Positions 9,163 to 17,277 of a stretch of DNA of 64,000 nt are shown here, one piece after another. This DNA comes from Chloroflexota bacterium (GTDB lineage Bacteria; Chloroflexota; Anaerolineae; Aggregatilineales; Phototrophicaceae). Within the stretch, counting starts at the first letter, position 1, and each line of letters begins with the position of its first letter. The stretch is taken from positions 16,877 to 80,876 of the forward strand of contig WTGN01000013.1 of assembly GCA_011523545.1 (NCBI GenBank), read 5' to 3'. The position numbers were made by a program, and so were the translations under genes. Under the pieces are notes generated by a model. It ran no database searches, was not told the DNA's origin, and worked only from the letters and a program-made list of their open reading frames with translations.

Positions 9163-9255
9163 CCGGTCACGCTGCAGCAGCCTTGTCGCATTTGATCGTC
9201 TCGGCGCTTCTAAGTTTATCCTGCGAGGATCACTTGAAGATCTTTATCAGAAGTG

Positions 9256-9280
9256 CACGAGCCACCGGCTCGCCCGTACA
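9256..9280. repeat. GGGCG-family hairpin element, degenerate copy
   Basis: Read on the minus strand this is TACGGGCGAGCCGGTGGCTCGTG, the same palindrome as the 44.68 kb copy, but with its outer right arm decayed. It lies between the OppB start and the operator at 9322, inside the divergent regulatory gap. Confidence 0.6.
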
Positions 9281-9321
9281 GATCTTCGAATATTTGTCGG
9301 ATTCTATCGTCACCGGCCTAG

Positions 9322-9333
9322 ATTGTCAACAAT
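9322..9333. promoter_or_regulatory. Putative GntR/FadR-type operator, site 2
   Basis: ATTGTCAACAAT is a palindrome of the ATTGT-NN-ACAAT form. It sits between the divergent OppB operon and the enolase-superfamily gene. The identity with site 3 extends past the palindrome (ATTGTCAACAATG, then ACA and TTTACA). The conserved unit is therefore an operator plus a nearby promoter element; TACAAT at 9342-9347 may be the -10 box. Confidence 0.65.
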
Positions 9334-9421
9334 GCACACTTTACAATCTTTTGAAAATTGCAGGCAAATGCGTTATCATCCGCCACAGGGAGTGGGCGGG
9401 CTGCGCTCCCCAGTCGGCTCA

Positions 9422-10561
9422 ATGATAACCGAGCTTATCAATCATGACCACAAGAACGGCGGCGGCAAGCCTGTGATTATCACCGACATCGAAACAAGGC
9501 ACTATCTCTTGCCTCTGACTCATCCCATGACGGATGCGTCTCACGGCGTCATGAAGCACTTTGAAGTTGTCCTGGTTCAGCTTCAAACTGATACCGGCCA
9601 CATAGGACAAGGATACACCTACACCATCGGCGCAGGCGGCGCGGCTATCCGCTCGCTTGTCGGCGAAGCGCTGGAGCCGATTCTGCTGGGCGCGGACGCC
9701 AATGACATTGAGCGCATTTGGGAGCGGATGTGGTGGCGTCTCCACTACATCGGGCGCGGCGGGTTAGTCTCCTTCGCGATGTCCGCGGTCGATATCGCGC
9801 TTTGGGACTTGAAGGGCAAGCGAGAAAACCTGCCGCTTTGGAAGCTGCTCGGCGGCTGCTCGGGCGAGGCGCGCGCCTACGCCGGCGGGATCGACTTGCA
9901 GTTGGGTCCCGACGAACTGGTCGAGCAGACCCGCCGCAACCTGAGCAAGGGCTTTCGCGCAATCAAGATCAAGGTCGGGCGCGACCGGCTGTCGGAAGAT
10001 GTCGAGCGTGTCAAGGCAGTGCGGGAATGCATTGGGCCCGACATGCCGCTGATGGTGGACGCCAATATGCGTTACTCCGTCGAAAGCGCGATCAAGGCGG
10101 CGCGCAAATTCCGCGATTATGACATCTACTGGTTCGAAGAACCCACCATTCCTGAAGACTACAAGGGCATGGCGCGCATTGCGTCAGAGGGCGGCCTGCC
10201 CATCGCCGCGGGCGAAAACCTGCATACGATTTACGAGTTTCGTCACACGATCGAAGACGGCAAGATCGCCTTCCCCGAACCCGACGTCTCCAACATCGGC
10301 GGCATCACAAACTGGATGCGTGTGGCGAAGCTCGCCTATGCGCATAACTTGCCGGCCACTTCGCATGGCGTGCATGAGCTGCACCTGCACTTGCTGGCGG
10401 CGATACCAAATCCCTCATTCCTGGAGGTACACAGCTTCGGCCTGGAGCGCTTCATCAAGAATCCGCCGGCGCTCAATGACGGGATCATGCGGGCCTCTGA
10501 CGCGCCCGGGCACGGCGTTCAATTTGACTGGGCGGCTTTGCAGGCGCATGAAATAAACTAG
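9422..10561 (+). CDS. Enolase-superfamily enzyme (mandelate racemase/muconate lactonising group)
   Basis: The 379-residue protein has the N-terminal capping domain and then the barrel motifs of the mandelate racemase group. These are KIKVGRD (catalytic Lys), DANMRY, WFEEP and GENLH for the three metal ligands, then PDVSNIGG and SHGVHELH for the Asp-His dyad. Such enzymes abstract a proton alpha to a carboxylate of a sugar acid. The frame is open further upstream, but the operator is there. ATG 9422 and GTG 9473 are both possible starts, and neither has a strong ribosome site. Close to GH117 glycosidases, a likely role is 3,6-anhydro-L-galactonate cycloisomerase, which is known to be an enolase-superfamily enzyme. 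Sugar-acid dehydratase is the alternative. Confidence 0.82.
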   Translation: MITELINHDHKNGGGKPVIITDIETRHYLLPLTHPMTDASHGVMKHFEVVLVQLQTDTGHIGQGYTYTIGAGGAAIRSLVGEALEPILLGADANDIERIWERMWWRLHYIGRGGLVSFAMSAVDIALWDLKGKRENLPLWKLLGGCSGEARAYAGGIDLQLGPDELVEQTRRNLSKGFRAIKIKVGRDRLSEDVERVKAVRECIGPDMPLMVDANMRYSVESAIKAARKFRDYDIYWFEEPTIPEDYKGMARIASEGGLPIAAGENLHTIYEFRHTIEDGKIAFPEPDVSNIGGITNWMRVAKLAYAHNLPATSHGVHELHLHLLAAIPNPSFLEVHSFGLERFIKNPPALNDGIMRASDAPGHGVQFDWAALQAHEIN

Positions 10562-10599
10562 CCACAGGCGCGACAGAAGCGCTTTGCTTTGGCATTTGG

Positions 10600-10611
10600 A
10601 TTGTCAACAAT
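10600..10611. promoter_or_regulatory. Putative GntR/FadR-type operator, site 3
   Basis: ATTGTCAACAAT is identical to site 2 and lies 177 bp ahead of the first solute-binding protein gene. A TACAAT box overlaps just downstream at 10613-10618. The rest of the 226-bp gap (10562-10787) shows only a ribosome site (GAGAGGAC) close to the start codon. Confidence 0.65.
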
Positions 10612-10787
10612 GTACAATTTACAGCATGAGTCGCGAGTAAGACTTCCGCCAGCATCCACCAGTGGCACGATCCCGCGCTCAGTTAATAGTTGAAATGCCG
10701 TCGCAGGCATTCGAAGGGAGGCCTATCGCACAACGGCATCAATTCCATGACGGACAGACATATCTAGTTTAAGAGAGGACACCACTC

Positions 10788-12800
10788 ATGAAACGCAACC
10801 TGATTACCACTCTGCTTCTTGTGATCGCGCTCATGCTTTCAGGCATCGCCATCGGGCAAGATATGAGCGAAGGCGAACTGGTCTATCCCTTCCAATACGC
10901 TGACTTGGATGCGTATACCGCCGCGACCGGCAACACCATCGATATGTGGGGCGAAGCGCCGCTGCTGGCCGACCGCGTCGCCGCTGGTGAATTGCCGCCG
11001 CTTGAAGAGCGCCTGCCGGCCCAGCCTGCCGTCGTGCAGCCGCTTGAGACTATCGGCGAATATGGCGGCGAATTGGCCGGGCCGACCACCAACCCAACCT
11101 GCTGCGGCTGGGATGTCCTTGAGATGCGCCTGCAAAAGCTGCTCACCATCGACACTGACTTGACATCCATCATCCCGAATATCGCGCGCGCCTACGAAGT
11201 GTCGGATGACTGGACAACCTTCACCTTCCATCTGCGCGAAGGCCATAAGTGGTCGGACGGCGAGCCCTTCACCACCGAGGACTTCCGCTTCTACTTTGAA
11301 GACATCCTCGGCAATTCCGATGTGACGGCAAACCCCGGCGGCCCCTGGGTGCTTGACGGAGAATTGCCGCAAGTCGACATCATCGACGAAACCACCGTAC
11401 GCATGTCCTATCCCGAGGCGCGCCCGACTTTGCTCATCGCAGTCGGCAGCGAAGTGGGACATCGCGGCTTCCGCCCGGCGCACTACTTCAAGCAATTCCA
11501 TCTGGACTACAACGAAGACGCCAATGCGCTGGCGGAAGAGAATGGCTTTGAAGACTGGGTGCAGATGTTCAACGCCAAGATGAGCCCCTACAACTTTACC
11601 TGGAACCTGGGCTCGGAGACTGATGCCTATTCGCCTACGTTGAATACCTTCGTCTTCGTCCGCGAGGACTCTTTCGGCAACAAACACTACGAGCGCAACG
11701 CCTACTTCTTCAAGGTGGATACCGCCGGCAATCAGCTGCCCTACACCGACAGCTTGCGCCGCATCCTGGTTGAAGACCTGCAAGTGCAGGATCTGAAGGG
11801 CATCGCCGGTGAATACAGCCACTATGGCTGGGGCACGCTCTTGAGCTTCCCGACCTACCGGGAAAATGAAGAAGCGGGCGGTTATCGCACCGCGCTGGCC
11901 GAATACAGCCGCGGCAACGAGTATTCGATCATGTTCAACTTCACCACGCCGAACCTGGAGCTGCGCGAAATCTTCTGGGATATCCGCTTCCGTCAGGCGA
12001 TGTCCGTGGCGATCAACCGCGACGAGATCAACGAGTTGGTCTACTTCGGCCTGGCGAACGCATCAGCCAATTCGCCCGTGCCTTCGTCGCTGTTCTTCGA
12101 AGACTGGATGCCCGGCTACTACGCCCAATACGATCCCGATCTGGCCAATGAACTGCTTGACGAGATGGGTCTTGATCAACGCGATGCCGATGGCTTCAGG
12201 CTGCGGCCAGATGGCGAAACGCTCTTCATCAATTTCCAGGTCTCGGTGCCGGAAGATTCCTGGCGCCAGATCGGCGAATTGATCACATCGTATTGGAACG
12301 ATGTCGGCGTCAAGACCAGCTACAAACTGATCGAAATCGGCTTGTATCGCGAATTGCGCGATGGCAATCAGGTCGATATGGCCGCCTGGGGCACTGACAT
12401 GCTCGATATCGGCGAAGTCGCCAACGGCCTCGCGAACATGCGGCCGCACTGGGGCGCCCGCGCTTCCGGCCATCTCTGGCGCCAGTGGATGCAAAGCGAC
12501 GGCGAAAACGGCGAAGAACCGCCGCAAGAGATCAAAGACCTCTGGGCGGCCGGCGAAGCTTTCCTCGAGGCCAGCTATGGCTCCGATGAATGGCTGGAAC
12601 TGGGCAAGGAATTCTATCGCCTGTCCATGGGCGGCCTGTATCAGATCGGCACGATTCAGCGCCCGCCGCAGCCGCTGCTCTTCAAGACGGACTTGAAGAA
12701 TACGCCGCCGAACGACACCACCGGGCAATGGAGCTGGACCTACCGCCAGTGGGTCATGTTCATGCCCGAACAGTGGTACTTTGAGGGTGGCGGCATGTAG
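10788..12800 (+). CDS. ABC transporter solute-binding protein, family 5 (Opp/Dpp type)
   Basis: This 670-residue extracytoplasmic binding protein starts with a signal peptide of about 23 residues, cut near IGQ-D, with no lipobox Cys. The SBP_bac_5 domain covers most of the chain. It shows the usual early anchor (PNIARAYEVSDDWTTFTFHLREGHKWSDG with EPFTTEDF) and the mid-chain FNFTTPNLELREIFWDIRFRQAMSVAINR segment. A CCGW motif near residue 105 is shared with the next gene. It feeds OppBC/DF. At 670 residues it is longer than the roughly 540 of E. coli OppA, in line with binding an extended ligand. It is the first of a tandem pair; the operator at 10600 lies upstream. Confidence 0.92.
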   Translation: MKRNLITTLLLVIALMLSGIAIGQDMSEGELVYPFQYADLDAYTAATGNTIDMWGEAPLLADRVAAGELPPLEERLPAQPAVVQPLETIGEYGGELAGPTTNPTCCGWDVLEMRLQKLLTIDTDLTSIIPNIARAYEVSDDWTTFTFHLREGHKWSDGEPFTTEDFRFYFEDILGNSDVTANPGGPWVLDGELPQVDIIDETTVRMSYPEARPTLLIAVGSEVGHRGFRPAHYFKQFHLDYNEDANALAEENGFEDWVQMFNAKMSPYNFTWNLGSETDAYSPTLNTFVFVREDSFGNKHYERNAYFFKVDTAGNQLPYTDSLRRILVEDLQVQDLKGIAGEYSHYGWGTLLSFPTYRENEEAGGYRTALAEYSRGNEYSIMFNFTTPNLELREIFWDIRFRQAMSVAINRDEINELVYFGLANASANSPVPSSLFFEDWMPGYYAQYDPDLANELLDEMGLDQRDADGFRLRPDGETLFINFQVSVPEDSWRQIGELITSYWNDVGVKTSYKLIEIGLYRELRDGNQVDMAAWGTDMLDIGEVANGLANMRPHWGARASGHLWRQWMQSDGENGEEPPQEIKDLWAAGEAFLEASYGSDEWLELGKEFYRLSMGGLYQIGTIQRPPQPLLFKTDLKNTPPNDTTGQWSWTYRQWVMFMPEQWYFEGGGM

Positions 12801-12911
12801 GCTGCCTCGTTCTTGGCTAAGCGTCGCGCTCCCGCAAGGGGACAGGCCTGCTGTTGCTGCGAGCGCGGTTGATGCTATTCGCTGCCGCCGAGCGGCCGTG
12901 TTACAATCCGA

Positions 12912-12936
12912 GGGGCTGGCGAAATCTGCCAGTCCC
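12912..12936 (+). other. Strong RNA hairpin between the two binding-protein genes
   Basis: A 9-bp stem (GGGGCTGGC with GCCAGTCCC, one G-T pair) closes a 7-nt loop and is followed by TTATATTTT. It lies 30 bp before the second binding-protein gene. Such hairpins can act as partial terminators or protect the upstream message, so the two proteins could be made in unequal amounts. The T-tract is broken, so I do not call it a full terminator. Confidence 0.5.
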
Positions 12937-12966
12937 TTATATTTTCACCGAGTGAGGAACTGAAGA

Positions 12967-14967
12967 ATGAATAAAAAATGGCTAACGCTTGCAGTTTTGC
13001 TTTCACTTGTAATTGGGAGCGCTGCGTCGGGGCAAACCATCAGCGAAAAGACCTATCCACAACAGTACGGCTCGCCAGCGGCTTATGAAGAGGCGACCGG
13101 GGCGACGGTCGGCATGTACAGCGAAGCGCCCATGCTGGCGGAGCGCGTCGCCGCGGGCGAGCTGCCGCCGGTGGCAGAGCGCTTGCCTGCCGAGCCGGTG
13201 GTCGTTGAACCGCTGGACGCGATCGGCAGCTACGGCGGCGATCTGGCGGGACCGTCAACCAGCCCGACCTGCTGCGGCTGGGATGTGTCTGAAATGGTCA
13301 TGCAAAAGCTCTTCACCATTGATACGGACTTGCAGTCAATCATTCCCAATATCGCCAAGGCATACGAAGTTTCTGAGGATCAGACGCAACTGACCATTCA
13401 CTTGCGCGAAGGCCACAAGTGGTCCGATGGCCATCCCTTCACCAGCGAAGATTTCCGCTTTTGGTTTGAAGATGTGCTATGGAACGAAGACGTCACCGGC
13501 GGGATTCCGGGTGAGTGGCGGCCGGGCAATCAAAAGCCGGACCTGGAGATCATCGATGAGACGACGCTGCGTTACACTTTCGCCCAGCCGCATCCGTCGA
13601 TGATTGTGCGCATGGCGAGCAATCCACGCCACCGCGGTTTCCGTGCCGCCCATTACTTCAAGCAATTCCATATCGCTTACAATGAGAACGCCGATGATCT
13701 GGCGGCCGAGGCCGGCTTCGATGGTTGGGCGCAACTGCTGAACGCGCGCCTGCGTCCCAATACCAATACCGGCACGACAGCCACCGACACGATTGTCGGC
13801 ATCCCGACCTTGAATACCTTCGTCTTCGCCAGCGAGGACTCCTTCGGCAACAAAACCTTCGAGCGCAATCCCTACTTCTTCAAGGTAGATATCGCCGGCA
13901 ACCAGCTTCCCTACACCGACGGCCTGCGGCGCATCCTCGTAGAAGACTTGCAAGTGCAGGACCTGCGGGCGATCGCCGGGGAATACAGCCACTTCGGCTG
14001 GGGCAAGCTCCTGAGCGTGCCGACATATCGCGAGAATGAGGAAGTCGGCGGTTATCGCACGGCGCTGGTCACCTATAATCGCGGCAACGAATACAGCATG
14101 ATGTTCAACTTGACGCACCCTGATTTGGCGATGCGCGAGATCTTCAACGATGTGCGCTTCCGTCAAGCGATGTCGCTGGCGATAAACCGGTCGGAAATCA
14201 ACGAGTTGATCTATTTTGGTTTGGCGACGCCGTCCCAATCGGCGCCAACGCCTGATTCCAGTTTCTACGAATCCTGGATGACCGATTACTTCGCTGAGTA
14301 TGACCCTGACCGGGCGAATGCCTTGCTGGACGAGATGGGCCTCGATCAACGGGATGGCGATGGCAATCGCCTGCGGTCCGATGGCGAGACGCTCTTCATC
14401 AATATGCAGGTTGCCGTGCCGGAAGAAGCCTGGGGGCAGATCGCCGAGCTCGTCGTCTCCTACTGGAATGCGGTCGGCGTCAAGACGCAGCTCAAGCTGA
14501 TCGAACGCAGCTACTACAATGAGCTGCGCGGGACGGGCGCCCATGATATCGCGGGTTGGGGCCTGGACATCGTCGACATCGGCGAGTTCTCAGGCGCGAT
14601 CAACAATATCAGGCCGCATTGGGGCGCGCGCTCCGGCTCGAAGGAATGGACTGACTGGTTGAATAGCGGTGGCGAGCGCGGCAGCGAACCGCCGGATGAT
14701 ATCAAGGAACTTTGGGACCTGAGCCAATCCTGGCTGCAGCAGCCCTATGGCTCCGAGTCCTACCTTGAAATCGGCAAGCAATTCCATGACATGAGTTTTC
14801 GCGGCTTGTATCAGATCGGCACCGTGCAGCGTCCGCCGCAGCCACTGCTCTTCAAGACCGCCTTGAAGAACACGCCGCCCAATGATACCGATGGCATGTG
14901 GAGTTTCAGCTATCGCCAATGGGTCATGTTCATGCCCGAACAGTGGTACTTCGAAAGTGATATGTAG
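12967..14967 (+). CDS. ABC transporter solute-binding protein, family 5, tandem paralog
   Basis: This 666-residue protein is a clear duplicate of the preceding gene. It shares the CCGWDV motif, the QPLLFKT, KNTPPND and FMPEQWYFE ending and most of the core. It has its own Sec signal peptide (about 22 residues, ASG-QT cut) and no lipobox. GAGGAAC precedes the ATG. Divergent stretches lie around residues 165-185 and 240-275, which are likely ligand-pocket loops. The two proteins may therefore present different oligosaccharides to one permease. It is followed at short distance by two GH117 genes and a sulfatase, forming a plus-strand run from 10.8 to 20.7 kb. Confidence 0.92.
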   Translation: MNKKWLTLAVLLSLVIGSAASGQTISEKTYPQQYGSPAAYEEATGATVGMYSEAPMLAERVAAGELPPVAERLPAEPVVVEPLDAIGSYGGDLAGPSTSPTCCGWDVSEMVMQKLFTIDTDLQSIIPNIAKAYEVSEDQTQLTIHLREGHKWSDGHPFTSEDFRFWFEDVLWNEDVTGGIPGEWRPGNQKPDLEIIDETTLRYTFAQPHPSMIVRMASNPRHRGFRAAHYFKQFHIAYNENADDLAAEAGFDGWAQLLNARLRPNTNTGTTATDTIVGIPTLNTFVFASEDSFGNKTFERNPYFFKVDIAGNQLPYTDGLRRILVEDLQVQDLRAIAGEYSHFGWGKLLSVPTYRENEEVGGYRTALVTYNRGNEYSMMFNLTHPDLAMREIFNDVRFRQAMSLAINRSEINELIYFGLATPSQSAPTPDSSFYESWMTDYFAEYDPDRANALLDEMGLDQRDGDGNRLRSDGETLFINMQVAVPEEAWGQIAELVVSYWNAVGVKTQLKLIERSYYNELRGTGAHDIAGWGLDIVDIGEFSGAINNIRPHWGARSGSKEWTDWLNSGGERGSEPPDDIKELWDLSQSWLQQPYGSESYLEIGKQFHDMSFRGLYQIGTVQRPPQPLLFKTALKNTPPNDTDGMWSFSYRQWVMFMPEQWYFESDM

Positions 14968-15035
14968 GTCGCGCGCTATTGTGATCGTGGTGTGGCGAAA
15001 GCCACGCCACGTCCTATAATCCGTAGGACTTGACC

Positions 15036-16121
15036 ATGCCGCTCAGCGCCGCCATGCAGCGATTTGACAGGCCGGACAAAGACAATCCCTGGTTTGCCAA
15101 ATTCAAGTACAGCACGGTGACGGGCCTGGGTAATGAAAAGGGCGTCGTCCGGCGCGATCCCAGCTCCATCATCAAAGTCGATGGACTTTATTACGCCTGG
15201 TATACGCGCGCCGCGCACGCCACCCCGCCCGTCGGCTTTGACAAGATGACCGACCAACTCCCCGCGACCTCTTGGGACTTGGCGGACATCTGGTACGCCA
15301 CCTCAAACGACGGTCATCATTGGGATGAGCAAGGCCCGGCGCTGCAGCGCGGACCCGCCGGCGCCTATGACGAACGCGGTGTTTTCACGCCCGGCATCCT
15401 GGCGCACGAGGGCCGCTACTACCTCGTCTACCAGGTGGCGCGCTCGCCCAATTATCGCAGCACGCCCGAGTCTATTGCCATTGCCTGGTCCGATTCTCCA
15501 GCGGGACCCTGGACAAAATCACCAGCGCCCATCCTGGAACCCGATCCCTCCGGCCTTGTTGACGAACATAGCGACCCCGAAGATTTTATTGAGCGAGGCG
15601 CTTGGGACAGCCTGCAGGTGCACGATCCATCCTTGCTTTATCGAGCTAGTCAGTTCTGGCTGTATTACAAAGGCGAGGGCATCGGCTATCACCACATGGA
15701 ATCCAAGTGGGGCCTGGCCATCGCCGATGATCCACTGGGTCCATATACCAAATCCCCATTCAATCCGGTGACCAACAGCGGCCACGAAGTCGTCGTCTGG
15801 CCATTCGCTGGCGGCGTCGCCGGCTTGGTGAATCGCTGCGGGCCTGAGAAGAACACCATTCAATTCGCGCCCGATGGCATCAATTTTGAAGTCAAGTCCT
15901 TGGTCGTTGTGCCGCCGCAAGCCGCCGGCCCCCTGCGGATTGATGAAGCGCAGAACACGGACCCGCTGTCGGGATTCAGCTGGGGATTGAGCCATGTGAT
16001 CCCACACAGCTCGCATCTCGCCATGCAAGGGCGCGATCCCTTGGGGCTTGCGGCAATCGACGAGCCTTGGGATTTCTTGATTCGCTGGGAGCTTGATCAT
16101 CATCGCCGCACCTATATTTGA
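15036..16121 (+). CDS. GH117-type glycoside hydrolase
   Basis: This 361-residue protein starts at ATG 15036 with GTAGGA upstream. An in-frame TTG six bases earlier is less likely. It shows PLSAAMQRF at the N-terminus, then VRRDPSSIIK with YAWYTRA, WDLADIWYATSNDG, VFTPGIL, VHDPSLLY, NPVTNSGHE, NTIQFAPDG and WGLSHVIP. The catalytic-type RRDP, HDP and NSGHE motifs are intact. It is shorter at both ends than the 411-residue paralog and closest to the next gene, so the pair is a recent tandem duplication. It lacks a signal peptide. It most likely acts in the cytoplasm on the imported oligosaccharide. Linkage specificity may differ from true neoagarobiose hydrolases. Confidence 0.78.
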   Translation: MPLSAAMQRFDRPDKDNPWFAKFKYSTVTGLGNEKGVVRRDPSSIIKVDGLYYAWYTRAAHATPPVGFDKMTDQLPATSWDLADIWYATSNDGHHWDEQGPALQRGPAGAYDERGVFTPGILAHEGRYYLVYQVARSPNYRSTPESIAIAWSDSPAGPWTKSPAPILEPDPSGLVDEHSDPEDFIERGAWDSLQVHDPSLLYRASQFWLYYKGEGIGYHHMESKWGLAIADDPLGPYTKSPFNPVTNSGHEVVVWPFAGGVAGLVNRCGPEKNTIQFAPDGINFEVKSLVVVPPQAAGPLRIDEAQNTDPLSGFSWGLSHVIPHSSHLAMQGRDPLGLAAIDEPWDFLIRWELDHHRRTYI

Positions 16122-16165
16122 GCGTGCTGCTTTCTGTGAGCGCGCTGACATTGGAGACTTGGAAA

Positions 16166-17251
16166 ATGACCTTGAGCGCAGCGATGCAACGCTTCACACT
16201 GCGAGACCGCGACAACCCCTGGTTCACCAAATTCCGCTACCTGACCATCGACGGCCTCGGTTATGAAAGGGGAGTCCTGCGCCGCGATCCAAGCTGCATC
16301 ATCCAAGTCGACGGCCTCTATTACGTCTGGTACACGCGGGGCGCGCACCCATGCCCGGCCGTCGGCCACGAACGCGCCACCGACACCCTGCCGGCGATGC
16401 CCTGGGATCTGACCGATGTCTGGTACGCCACCTCGTCCGACGGATATGCTTGGCATGAGCAGGGCCCGGCCGTCGAGCGCGGGCCGGCCGGCCGTTATGA
16501 CGAGCGCAGCATCTTCACGCCCGATGTGCTGGCGTATGACGGGCGCTACTTCCTGGTTTATCAGGTGACGCGCGCGCCGACCTGGCGCAGCACGCCGGAA
16601 TCGATCGCGCTGGCTTGGGCCGATTCGCCCCGCGGGCCCTGGACGAAATCAGCCGCGCCAGTCGTCGAGCCCGACCCATCCGGTGAAGTCGATGAGCGCG
16701 CTCATCCGGAGCAGCATACCGTGCAAGGGACATTTGACAGCTTGCGCGTTCACGATCCGGCGCTGCTCTACCGAGAGAATCGCTTCTGGCTTTACTTCAA
16801 GGGCGAAGGCATCGGCCACAGCAATATGGAGAGCAAATGGGGCCTGGCCATCGCCGACGATCCACAGGGGCCCTATGAGAAATCGCCGCTCAATCCCATC
16901 ACCAATAGCGGGCATGAGGTGATGGTCTGGCATTACGACGGCGGCGTCGGCGCCTTGTTGACCCGTTGCGGTCCCGAGAAAAACACGATTCAGTACGCGG
17001 CTGACGGCATCAACTTCGAGCCGAAAGCGACGATAATCGATCCGCCACAAGCGGCCGGCGCCTTGCGTGTATCGGAAGCGGAAAGCACTGAGCCACTATC
17101 CGGCCTGCGCTGGGGCTTGAGCCATGTGACCCAGTGGAGCCCGCACGCGGCGCGGCAGGGACGGGATATGCTTGGCCTCGCCGCGATCGACGAACCTTGG
17201 GATTTCCTCATTCGCTGGGAAGCCCATGATCAAGCGCTCGGCTGGGTCTAG
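16166..17251 (+). CDS. GH117-type glycoside hydrolase, tandem paralog
   Basis: This 361-residue protein matches the preceding gene in length and in nearly every motif: TLSAAMQRF, LRRDPSCIIQ, VWYTRG, WDLTDVWYATSSDG, VHDPALLY, NPITNSGHE, NTIQYAADG and WGLSHVTQ. Both end in the same DEPWDFLIRWE segment. ATG 16166 has GGAG upstream, and starting there leaves a 44-bp gap after the previous stop. Keeping two close copies side by side suggests divided specificity or dosage. It is followed 26 bp later by a sulfatase, as expected for a sulfated glycan. Confidence 0.78.
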   Translation: MTLSAAMQRFTLRDRDNPWFTKFRYLTIDGLGYERGVLRRDPSCIIQVDGLYYVWYTRGAHPCPAVGHERATDTLPAMPWDLTDVWYATSSDGYAWHEQGPAVERGPAGRYDERSIFTPDVLAYDGRYFLVYQVTRAPTWRSTPESIALAWADSPRGPWTKSAAPVVEPDPSGEVDERAHPEQHTVQGTFDSLRVHDPALLYRENRFWLYFKGEGIGHSNMESKWGLAIADDPQGPYEKSPLNPITNSGHEVMVWHYDGGVGALLTRCGPEKNTIQYAADGINFEPKATIIDPPQAAGALRVSEAESTEPLSGLRWGLSHVTQWSPHAARQGRDMLGLAAIDEPWDFLIRWEAHDQALGWV

Positions 17252-17277
17252 CGCGGCTTCCATGCGAGAGCGTTGAC

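Noticed and set aside
10788..15000. Dipeptide uptake system
   Set aside because: The family is peptide-type, but all neighbours are glycan enzymes and the same operators are used, so an oligosaccharide is more likely.
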